Positions 1 to 10,050 of a stretch of DNA of 64,000 bases are shown piece by piece. The notes beneath the pieces were generated by a model. That model made no database searches. It was not told the origin of the DNA and saw only the letters and a program-made list of their open reading frames with translations. Source of the stretch: Gautieria morchelliformis (Eukaryota > Basidiomycota > Agaricomycetes > Gomphales > Gomphaceae); the NCBI GenBank assembly GCA_015179125.1, contig WHVA01000284.1, forward strand, positions 1 to 64,000, given 5' to 3'. Position numbers and translations under genes: made by a program. Numbering within the stretch: the stretch's first letter is position 1; the number at the start of each line of letters is the position of its first letter.

Positions 1-3000
1 ATCAGCAATGACGAAGGCTCAGCATCGGACCGGAAGTTGTGACAAGTTAAGAGCCACGACACGGCCCCCCGGTCGAAATATCCGACAACCGTTGCTCCTC
101 CCAAGGAACAATGTCAAAAATGACGAGCACCTGAGGACAATCAGGACTCGGAATACTCGAGCTCAAGTTGAAAGAGCTCAAGGACAAACACCGCTGATGA
201 AACAACAGTGACCATGCGGCTGAACAATCAGCTACACGAAGCAACCCAACGTATCGGCCATGCCGATGCGAGGAACGAACAGAGAGGCCGCGAGCTGGAG
301 AACGTGACAGACGGGATTGCTGGCATAGTCATGACGGCATGTGGACTAGCAAGGTCGCTCGCGGGCCTGCGAGCATCGCTGGCAGAATCCCACACGGACG
401 TGCGCCAGAGCAACACAGAAATTGCCCGCATAAGGGAGACACTACAAGCCCTGGAGGACAAGAATGAGCGTCGCCGCGACCAAGGGTCGCATAGAGTGAC
501 AGACAGCGGGTGTGACAGCACCGCTGAAGAGCAGCGCGAAGCGCACGATCAGCAATGAATGCCGCCGCTGAACATCCCATCCGTGCAGGACGTACGGTTC
601 AGGAATGAATTGAGAAACCACGGGACCAACACGGCCCCAGCGAGGGATAGCAAAACCATCCAACAGGCGATCCACGAACAGGTGGCCTCGGAGGTCGACT
701 CTGAGGACATGGCCGTGAGCCTGGAGCTTGAAGTCGAGCACTGGCAATGGAAAGAGGCGCAAGCCACCCATCGCTATACGCGCGCCCTGGAGCTGCGCAG
801 GCAGCACGCCCAGGAGGCGGTGACTCGAGCGCAGACCACCCAGCTGCCGAACGAGCAGCAGGAGCATGTCGTTCAGGAGGCCAGACAAGCACGTTCTGGT
901 CTCTCGAGCAGACTACGAGTCCAGAACACGGATTGACAGGGACACCCGACATCAATCCCTGTGAAGCAGTGAGCAGTTAGAAACTGCCCCGTCACGCGCC
1001 GCTGTGCAGTCGCATGAAAGATCCGTTGCCTTGACTGAAGGTCAAGGCATCCTGGACCAGGTCTAAGGCCCACAGGAGCCATACGACAGCGTCACATGGA
1101 TGATCTGTGTAGTGCTCACGGACACCGCAGACATGGACCCTGAAAAATCTGTGCTTGCGAAAGCCGGCGTAAAGCTAGCACACCCCGAGCCATATACCGG
1201 AGGTTTGGACCTCGAAGAATTTGAGGGGTTTGTAGCGGGCATCTTGAGGTGGCTCAAGATGAACTGCCTACTAGGGCCAACCACCGTGCAGATGCAGGTG
1301 GATTACCTGGGCACTCGCCTAACCGGCAAAGCCCAAGAATGGTTCATTTGAAACGTTGAGCATTTCGATCGTCAGGTCTATGAATGGACCTTGGAAATGG
1401 TTATGCAAGGGCTGCAGAAGAGATTCATGCACACCCTCACATATCACCACGCGTCGAACAAATTCAACACGGTCATGCAAGGCATGAAGACCGTTCAGGA
1501 AATGTTGAAGGAGCTCACGAAGTACTCGGCAACGATGATACAACCGCCCGATGAATACACTCTGGAGACGGTTTTGTCAGCATTGCACAATGAAGTCCTG
1601 AAGAAAGGCTACAACACCGAGTCCAGCTCGATCAAGCAGCTCTTCGAAGCTACCTGAATGATCGAGGAGGCATCCTGGTACAACCAAGGGATGTGCTGGG
1701 CAGAAACTGCGGCCACAACGGCCATCACATCACAGCTTGCGATGAGCAAGCCGACCGCACAGTGGGGCTTTAACAAGCCCACTGCATTCCAGGCAAACAA
1801 TGCCCTCCGCCGACCCATGGTGACAAAGCCGCCACAAACAGGTTGTCCGCCTGAGGCGAAGCCGCCTCAGGCATCAGGAAGCTCAGCAAAGCCGAGCTAC
1901 CCGCAAAAGCCATCCGGCCACCCTCCAGACAGGCCACAAAACACCCATAGCGGTGCAAGCTGCTTTGAATGCGGCCAGACAGGCCACATTAAGGCAAATT
2001 GCCCACGCCTGAAGCCGAAAGTGCGGACAGTGGCCCTACAGCAGGACGACAATGGAGATCCAGAGGATCCCATCGACGCCTCTCTTCAAGAGGTGGAAGA
2101 GGGGGAGGGTGACCCTCAGGAAACTGAGGATCAGGAAGGGAACAGCAAACCAGAAGAGGCCTGGGAGCCAGAACCATCCCAATACTATGATTGGGATGAA
2201 GACATGGCAGACAACCAGACTGCCTACAGATCCAGCGTGATTAGAATCGCGCAGGTAGACGAGACAGCCAAAGTCATGGCAGCTCAAACAACGGCCCCAG
2301 ACAAGGCGGCCAAACCAATGTATCATCATTGGAGAAAACACCGCACGCAACCGGTACAGCCGCACAGCGAAAACCGTACCCTGTCGGGGTACTGGGAAAT
2401 TGGTGGCACAAAGGCCCACTGTCTACTAGACAGTGGGGGTGAAGGGGTACTGCTATCCCCCAAATTCACTTGTGCCACTGGCATTAAGACATTTGCCTTG
2501 GAACAGCCAATTGCCCTGCAATTGGTGTGCATCGGTAGTCGATCAATGATCAACTACGGGACAACACGATCATTAGATTTGGTCACGAAACAGTCAAAGA
2601 ATACTTCGACATGGTGAACGTCAAATACTACGACGCTATCTTGGGGACTCTGTTCCTAAGGAAACTTGGAGTGACCCTGGACTTTGCCAGTCCAGGGACG
2701 ATCCGTGTGGGGAATGAAACCATCCCCACATGAAAAGTAACCTTCAACAACAAAAAGTTGTCGAAGAATAGCGCAGACCCAAAGGTGAGTAGAATCACCT
2801 TGGGGCCCATGCCCCCCCTGGCCAATTGAAGCCAGGAGGACAAGTCTCGCGACTCGTCCTCACCCTCTCCCTACACCCGTAGGGAGAGATGCTGCCATCT
2901 CACGATGAAGGCGCTAGAAAAAAAGAAAAAAGCCGCCGAGCGCTGGAGGTCCAAACAGATGTACATGGCGCTTGATGGGCTTCTCAAACCACAACCATCA

Positions 3001-3193
3001 TCCGTGAGGACGATGACATCCCTCGCTTGCGCGAGGAATGGATGGACAAGATCGCTGACCTCTATCCCGTTGGCACTCCCTCCCTTACGGGAGGTGAATC
3101 ATGAGATCAATCTTATTGATCCTGACAAACGCATGCAGTATCGACTACCCTAGTGTCCCAAACACTTCCGTGAGGAATTGTCCGTAAAATTAG
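1..3193 (+). mobile_element. Ty3/Gypsy fossil (family G1), 5' half: leader ORF, gag, protease, start of pol
   Basis: Parts in order: a coiled-coil, charged leader coding region (about 1-936), a gag domain (about 1100-1810; for example WLKMNCLLGP and EWFI at its core), a CCHC zinc knuckle (CFECGQTGHIKANCP, about 1961-2007), an aspartic protease region (HCLLDSGG, about 2410-2440) and the beginning of pol (about 2905-3193, INLIDPDKRMQYRLP). The 5' LTR lies left of the window. The element stops abruptly at 3193 where a Copia LTR begins. The same gag and leader recur on the minus strand at 38.6-39.9, 49.9-50.3 and 51.6-52.8 kb, so this is a multi-copy family. It is broken, with several breaks, and is incomplete on the right. 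Old. Confidence 0.85.
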
Positions 3194-4115
3194 TGTTGGG
3201 TGCATATGTGCACCAGAATTCAAACCTAACATTTCTGTTGTTCTTTCTTTGGATTTTGACCTGAAACTATGCTGACATTCATTCTATGGCTTTCACAATT
3301 TTCTTTGAATTTTTCGAGGCTGTATTACTACTCCTTTTCATGTTCTGTCCAACCGACCCTTTGTGGGTGCTTGTGGACAAGTTTCCTTTTTGAGCTGCGG
3401 CTGTTCACCAACGCGCTACATTCTATGGGTGCTTAGCATGGCACACCATTGCCTCAAGGGCGCTTAAGTGCTGGAACTTCATATATGCAAGTGAAACAAG
3501 CCCATGCGCAGCCTCCCCTCCTCAGTGTTGACTATCACTGAGGAGGTGAGTTTAATAGTGTACTTTCATAGTATTTAACTGAAAAACCATGTAGAACATT
3601 AAATAGGTAGCTTTCCTTTATATTATGAGTGTTGACTATCACTGAGGAGAACATTACAGCACTTTGCAGTACGTAAGACAGGTGCTGATTTTGCGTGTGC
3701 TTTAGCTGCAAGACTTAAAACAGCAATAATTCAGGCAATACTGCTCTGATTGCTTCAAAATTTTGTATATAGCTTTATGTAGATCATATGCAGGGCACAG
3801 AACAATAATATCCAGCAAAGTCATCCACTTGGAAATTCACACAAAAATTGGGATTTTCAAATTGCTTGATTTTTAGTGAGGTTATTACTCTGTGCCCTGC
3901 CTATGACCTACATAAAGCTATATACAAAATTTCGAACCAATCAGAGCAGTATTCCCTGAGTTATCGCTGTTTTAAGTCTTGCAGCTAAAACACATGCAAA
4001 ATCAGCGCCTGCCTTAGGTACTGCAAAGCGCTGTAAATAGTTTACTAATCTCCTGCAAGTCCCATCGTTCATATCTGGCATATAACTTCCTACTTGCCCA
4101 AACCGAGTTCCTACA
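3194..4115 (+). repeat. Copia 5' LTR containing a foldback element
   Basis: It begins TGTTGGGTGCA and ends CTACA, the same termini as the two solo LTRs at 33679-34176 and 44066-44603. Without the 377-bp insertion at 3657-4033 the LTR is about 543 bp, matching those copies. An 11-bp perfect hairpin (arms CCTCCTCAGTG at 3517-3527 and its complement at 3536-3546) lies in its right part, and the 3' half of the hairpin recurs near 3630-3648. A primer-binding-like site follows at 4118. It interrupts the G1 Gypsy element to its left. Confidence 0.85.
3657..4033. mobile_element. MITE/foldback element with long inverted repeats and TA target duplication
   Basis: About 155 bp at the left end is repeated, inverted and slightly diverged, at the right end, with roughly 70 bp between. 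The tips read CAGCACTTTGCAGTAC on the left and CAGCGCTTTGCAGTAC when the right end is reverse-complemented. Both tips are flanked by TA (3655-3656 and 4034-4035), the duplication used by Tc1/mariner/pogo transposases. No transposase is encoded, so it would depend on an element elsewhere. It sits inside the Copia LTR, so it is the younger insertion. Confidence 0.85.
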
Positions 4116-4117
4116 CG

Positions 4118-4132
4118 GTTATGGGCCCCGGA
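4118..4132 (+). promoter_or_regulatory. Putative half-tRNA primer-binding site of the Copia element
   Basis: GGTTATGGGCCCCGG starts three bases after the LTR end. Its complement contains CCCATAACC, which resembles the anticodon arm of initiator tRNA-Met (CAU anticodon followed by AACC). Drosophila copia and yeast Ty5 are known to prime from an internal fragment of that tRNA. The identical 15-mer recurs at 26126-26140 in another Copia relic, directly before its gag. The presumed gag start ATG lies within the site (4121). Confidence 0.55.
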
Positions 4133-5713
4133 GAACAATCTACAAAGGTGCTAGGAGTGGAGAAGCTTGCCACAGATGGAAGTAATTGGCCATTATGGTG
4201 TGCAACCCTCCAAAGCTATTTCGAGTCGAAGAATCTATTGAGACACATAGAGGGAGTTGCTGTTAAGCCCCCTGATCCTCCAACATTCCCTGTTGGCCAT
4301 ACTCTCACTGATGTGGAGGAGGCACAAGTGGAAAAGGCTGAGGAAAGGCTCAAAAAATCCCTTGCTAGAGAAGGCCAGGTGAAGACTCAGGTTATGCTCT
4401 CTGTGTCAGAGTCATTGGCTCTGATGCTTCAGAAGAAGAAGACAGCGAAAGATGTCTGGGATACACTGGTTGTTGAAATGACCAAGAAGCCCAAGATGGT
4501 CCTCACGAATCTCCAAAGACAGCTTCGAAACAATAAATGTGCCGAAGATGGAGACTTGAGAGAACACTTGGATAAGGCCCAAGATTTATATGCTCGTCTC
4601 AATGATATGGGAGCCAAGATATCAGAATCCAAGTTCATGGACATCATACTTGCCTCATTACCACCCTCCTACGAGTCGGTGATGAATGCCCTTACTACTT
4701 CTCTTGAAGAATGTGGGAAGCCATTAGTTCCTGATGATATTATCAGGGTACTGAAGGCCCAATACGATAGGCGAAAGACTTTGTCTATTTCTCAGGAGGA
4801 ACAAGTATTTGTGGGCACATCTACCAAGGCCAAGAAGGCGCAGATAACTTGCGCAAACTGTAAAAAGCCTGGACACTCTATTGAGAATTGTTGGGCTAAA
4901 GGAGGTGGAAAAGAAGGCCAGGGACCGAGACAGAAGAAGAAGTCCAAGTCAAAGAAGAAGAAAGGGAAGGCAAAAGCAAATGTAGCTGAAGAAACCTCCT
5001 CTGAAGAGAAGGATGAGAGCCCTATTTCATTTGCCAACTTCGAGTGTCTGGCATTAAGCAAAGGCTCATCTGAAGCCATTGTGATCCTGGATATGGGTGC
5101 CAGTTCTCACATGACGCCTCACAAGAGTTTGTTGAGGAACTACTGCCCCTTTTCACAGCCAAGGACAATTCGAGCAGCAGACAAAGGTACTTTTGATGCC
5201 TTTGGTCAAGGCTTGCTCGTATTATCCAGTAAGGCTAGTGATGAGACAGTTGAAATAACATTGAAGGACACGTTATATGCACCCAAAATCGCCTTCACCC
5301 TTGTCTCTATCGGCCGGTGCGATGATGCAGGCTACCAGACGAAGATTGCCAACCAAGAATGTCGTATATTGAATTCTACTGGGAAGCTGCTGATGAAAGC
5401 GCCGAAATTGAATGGACTATACAGACTAGATTTCCAACGACCTGAAAATGAAGCCTATCAGTGCTTTTCAGCCATGGAAATTCACAAAACGATGGGGCAT
5501 ATATCTCACAAGACTCTGAAATATTTGCTCGATCATAACATGGCTCTAGGCATTGACAAGAGCTCTATAGGTGACAAGATAACTTGCGATGCGTGTATCC
5601 AATCAAATATGACACGCAAGTCTCTTCCAAAGGAACCCAGAGACCGAGCATCAAACTTAGCAAGCGTGGATGTACAAGTATACAGCAGTCATGATCTTCA
5701 CGTGCATGCTTAG
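4121..5713 (+). mobile_element. Copia gag-protease-preintegrase part (fossil)
   Basis: Open reading continues from the ATG at 4121. Gag is of the UBN2 kind (WPLWCATLQSYF near the start), then a zinc knuckle (CANCKKPGHSIENC, about 4850-4893) followed by a lysine-rich stretch. An aspartic protease site reads VILDMGASSHM (about 5082-5114), and a pre-integrase region with H..H and CDAC follows (about 5480-5620). The match to Copia pol ends near 5660. No integrase core, reverse transcriptase, RNase H or matching 3' LTR follows, so the element is 3'-truncated. The surviving part looks well preserved, which suggests moderate age. Confidence 0.85.
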
Positions 5714-7470
5714 TGACCTTCTCAAGCCACGGTTAACTGCTGAGGCACTGCAGAAAAGGGATGTGGTCCTGTACATGGCTTTCACTCAAGCCAGTGACGA
5801 AACCATTGTGGTGGACATGATACTCAATACTCTGGTCAATTCCATGAGGCTGGTGTGAGCATCGAGTCGATCAATAATGCCACTTCCATGCTCACTGGCG
5901 TCGTCCTCCTCCTGATTGTAATATTGAATGGCAGCGTGCTGACAGCCACCCTCAGCCTCATCATCCATGTATGTGTCATCTGTAGATGAAAGTGTCCCGC
6001 TAATGTCTTACCCAGCTTTGGTTTCAAATGCGAGGTGCTTTCAGTGATGCCAAGGCATGGACAATGAAGCTACGGACCTTCGCGGTGAGATATCACACCT
6101 TCCATCGAGAATGGAGGTCGATTGAATTACGACAAAAGCTCCTAGTCGCGCCTTATTTGATGGGAATAATCCCCCTTGTGGGTGTGGTGAACTTTTTTTT
6201 GGAACGCTCGCTGACTATCCCATTTGTCAGTGCCAGCTTTTTGGCATTAGCCCAACACACAGCAACAATCTACTCAGAGCCATGGACAACGTGGATCTTT
6301 TGCTGGTCATTCTCACGTGTATTTGGGATAGTCAGTTATTACCCCGATCAGTTTTTGTGCTATGCTGTGATTAATGGTTTCTTTTTCCAGTCCTCTTGGT
6401 GGTTACGTTTGTTAGCTATCATCGTGTATTTCGACAAGTCAATATGGGTAGCATCATGAGCCTCTCTGTGCTTGTGCACCTCTCTGTTTTCTGCTCGTTT
6501 TGACTCCTCTTTGCCGTGTATGTTTTCTCATCCGATGTCTCGAAGAATAAGACTGACAGCGTGGTGATATTTCTCTAAGCATTCTCGCAACGTGGCTTGG
6601 CCTGCTTGATATGAACCCAGATTCAAATGCGACTATGATCATGGAAGATATATTGAATATTGGAGAGTCGCTTTGTGAGCATCACACAAGCTTTCCAATG
6701 TCTTTCGTACACCACTGACGTATGCCCTTGGCCAAGTCCCTATCCTCGGGTTCTTGCTACTTGGTCTTCAGTGCGTACGCCCACTTCGATTGCTGTCCTA
6801 CTCATGAGGTGGAAATGATTATTGATTGGGTGTAGGACATATTGCAAGTTTGGTTTCCTTGCATTCATTTCGGTGGAAAACAGACACGCTCCACTCGGAG
6901 TCAGGCTGAGTCGAATTCGGCTCTCGACGAAGACCTTCCCATTCACTAAGGTGTGGCTACCCCGGAATCATTGCGCGATGTGCAGGACATTCACTGATAC
7001 ATGTAGTATGGACACTCCTTTTCGTGACAGTTTCCTTATCCCAGATTCTGACATGCTGTGGCTATGGTAATGCCAAACGTTCGTTGCGACATTTCTCATC
7101 ATCACATAAAATAACATGCCACTGTGGGTAGTCAACCCAATGAATCCTATTGGGTGGACCCACTGAGGATTCAGTATATAAACCATTATAGCTAGTGTAA
7201 ATACCAATAGAACCCGTTGAAAATTCAATGAATCGGTTTCAGTGGAAAAAGTTTCGTTTCAATGAGTTGGTTTCAGGGGTTGACTCATGTGTATTCAGGG
7301 ATCTTACAACGGAAGACCAATGGATTGAACCAGGCATTTCGAGTCGACGACCACTGGGTTCCCATGAAATAGTCACTTACGACCCCATGGTTCTATCACC
7401 ACATTTCAGAGATGCAGCAACTGAATGCCCCATTATTTCAAGTCATAAATCAATATATACAAGGGAAAAT
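5714..7470. other. Stretch without a recognised gene
   Basis: Nothing here could be assigned. The longest open stretch (6028-6459, +) would give a hydrophobic 143-residue peptide without a family resemblance I recognise, and may be chance. Around 7123-7165 an imperfect inverted repeat brings CAGTGGGT opposite ACCCACTG, next to a TATATAAA at about 7172. That could be an LTR or MITE relic, but no partner copy was found. Confidence 0.4.
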
Positions 7471-7472
7471 AC

Positions 7473-7640
7473 AGATGAAACATAAGGTGAAAATCACTGA
7501 AATACCGCTTTTCAATCCATGAAACCCATACCAGGGTGCTTCAGTGGAGTGGCAGAATAGCGATGAAACCTAAGGTAAAAATCACTGAAAAACTGTGATC
7601 GGATCCATACATACAAGGCTGCTTCAGTACAGCAACAGTG
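7473..7640. repeat. Degenerate tandem duplication, about 85-90 bp unit
   Basis: Two adjoining segments share the blocks GATGAAACATAAGGTGAAAA or GATGAAACCTAAGGTAAAAA, ATCACTGAAA, and GGNTGCTTCAGT in the same order (about 7473-7560 and 7561-7640). No coding role is evident. Confidence 0.5.
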
Positions 7641-8330
7641 CGCCGGGAGCGGAAAGGAGGCAAAGGCGGCAGTCACCAGTGACCTGCTGCCTAAGTCAGT
7701 GAACACGACGTGACATCAATCAACACTCACCTGTTTTGGCCGGCTACTTGGGGCCTCTAGGATGGGTGAGCGTGTGCTAAAGAATGTGGACGACTGCAAG
7801 CAGATGTCTGGGAACAGTGTGCATCTGTGCTTGGTGATGCAAGACATGAGAGCAATCCAAGACACAAGAAAAAGTAGATGACCTGCATAACAGCTGATAC
7901 CAAAAAGAAAAACAGAATCAGTCGCAGCTAGCAACCCCTGCCGTCGGCCGCATGCACCTGACTCATGCTCAATGATCGCTACCTTGGGGGATTCCGCCAG
8001 CATCCACGCCACATCCAATCCTCCGGCACAACGTGTCCAAGTCCACAATCAGGATAAGCTCACCCACACGTATGGCGTGCCCGTTCGCTGCCCACGGCAT
8101 CCACTGCTGCCCAATCTCCTCAAACGTCTCCTCGACCGCCAGGTGCAGTGTGCGCTCCTCAAGGTCAAGCCTCACATCCACAGCCGTCAGTGCACTGCTC
8201 GATGTCATCGTCATGAGCGCGGTTGCGCCTGAGTGTGCCGAGTTCGAGCTCATGCCCACACCCGCACCCGCCGCTGCGATAGGCTTTCACAGAAAGGTGC
8301 TGACCGGTTCTGTTAGTTCTCAAAATACTA
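7641..8330 (-). other. Unassigned region left of the mannosidase relic
   Basis: Minus-strand open stretches at 7969-8259 (96 residues, containing LDLEERTLHLAVEETFEEIG) and 7716-8048 have a protein-like look, but I do not recognise a family. They sit where the C-terminal part of the GH47 gene would be expected, yet no GH47 motif could be read in them. They may be a separate broken gene or chance. Confidence 0.3.
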
Positions 8331-8334
8331 ACAT

Positions 8335-9377
8335 ACCTCATTGACATGCTTGTCGGAAATATTGGAGGAGGGATCATTGATGTACATGTTGTACACAGGG
8401 GATGGGTCAAGCGAACGCCCAACTCACCATCTTCCTTTTCACAGCCTCAATCGGTCTCTCTATCAAATCGTGCGACAGCTTCCGCCACGAAGAACAGCTG
8501 GGACAGCTACCTGGTGCGGTGGTGGAGAACCTGTACCGCTGGAAATACGCGACAATATTAACTAAATGTCACCTCAGCATGTGTGCCATGCCCACCTCTT
8601 GGTATTGATAGCAAAGGTAGGAAGACCACTTGGTGTGTTGAAGACAGCAAGTAACTTATAACCTAGTTCATCGGCTTTCTTGAGAAGGATCGGCTCATTC
8701 GACGATGCAAAAGCAGACAAGAGACCCCCTAGATATCGAATCGTTGTCTCGAAAAAGTGCACAAACTGTCCCTATTGGTGACCATTGTGTCAAATATTGA
8801 ACCTTGAGTAAGTGAAGATGAATGAAACCTCAGGCAGATCGAAGGTCATTGTAGCAACGTGTTCAATAGCACGCTCAAATTCGAACTTGAGACCCATTAG
8901 GAGCATCGTATCCATAGCGTCAACAACTGAGACTCCCCATCTGTTAAAACTGGTTCAAATATGAGAATCAGCAAAATCTTCCACAGGGTTCAACGCTGAC
9001 TTCTGTTGCGGTACGTGGGAAAGCGGCCACAACTCGCCCGCAGGAAATGCATTATATTCGTATGCCTGGTAAGCATGAAGAAAGGCATCCTTGACTGCAT
9101 TTTCACGATATCACCAATTCGGTGGGTAGGGTTCATCGTAAGACTTTGGCTCTGGTGAACGGTATGCAGGAATGTCGACATCTTTCTCGAGTGATATAGA
9201 GTGATATCGGTTGGGAGACAGTGTTAACAAGGCTATCACTAGGAGAACTGTAATGGATGCACTGCCAGTGAGAACCCCAAGGCGGGATGCCTTGTACTTC
9301 AAGGTGCGATTGAGCAGTGTGCGTCGGTGGACGAATTGATGGTTAACATAGTCCATGGAAGCAGAAAGAGGGTGCAT
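8335..9377 (-). pseudogene. GH47 class I alpha-1,2-mannosidase, decayed
   Basis: The start at 9377 gives a short cytosolic tail, then a membrane anchor (about residues 33-53, VLTGSASITVLLVIALLTL), as in Golgi/ER type II mannosidases that trim N-glycans. The GH47 domain follows: AVKDAFLHAYQAYE (about 9095-9055), then across a 51-nt intron (8950-9000) WGVSVVDAMDTMLLMGL, then across a 57-nt intron (8772-8828) FFETTIRYLGGLLSA. Acidic and RY motifs typical of the family are visible. An in-frame TGA lies at 9111-9113, just before the domain. After about 8500 the reading frame becomes degenerate, and the last half of the roughly 450-residue domain is missing. Together these indicate a pseudogene. 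The N-terminal half is confidently assigned; the left boundary is not. Confidence 0.75.
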
Positions 9378-9834
9378 ATCCTTTCATGTGTGCATGAAGT
9401 AAGAGAGCTTGCCCTGAGCTCAGTGGAGCTGGCTTGCTAAGCATTTCAGTTCAGCATAGAATAGTTCAAATACAGACTAACACACCACCTAACCCTGTGG
9501 TATGGTAATAAGTAAAGCGATTTGGAAAGCGACTGGTGTCGATGCCCACACGGGTTGCTTAGACAACCTTGATGTACATATAAGCAAATAGACAACCATA
9601 GCTGCGTACATGTTACTGAACTACAGAGCTGCAAGTAGCCCTAACGTTTACCTGGGGCGTCCGATTTCAACCGCTTCTGGGACATCATGCATCATCATAC
9701 GACTCCCAGTTCTCACTGGCCAGTCTTTTAACTTGCAAATACCATTTTGACCCCCTGGTACTTCTGAGCAGTCATGTTCTTGTACACGTTTGTCATCAAA
9801 TGGGCTATTCAATGCATTTGTACTCTTGCTGTAA
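9378..9834. other. Intergenic, nothing recognised
   Basis: This lies between the mannosidase start and the hAT target duplication. It contains only short open stretches. It may include the former promoter of the mannosidase gene. Confidence 0.5.
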
Positions 9835-10050
9835 CTCTGGTCTAGTGTTTTGCAAAGCCCGGCTTGGCTCAAAAGCCCCAGCTTCGGCTCGGCTCATGCC
9901 GGCTCGGGCTCACAGAATTCAGGGCCCGGCCCTGAGTGCCGGCTTGGGCTCGGCTCGGGCTTGGCCCGGCTTAAGCTGGGGCTCTTCAGTGGGAAATATC
10001 GACCGAGGGGATGCAACGCCGAAGTGGAAATTCTATGTACTTTTAACTAG

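Noticed and set aside
6028-6459. Hydrophobic 143-residue open stretch as a membrane protein
   Set aside because: No family resemblance, no flanking exons and no supporting signals; compatible with chance.
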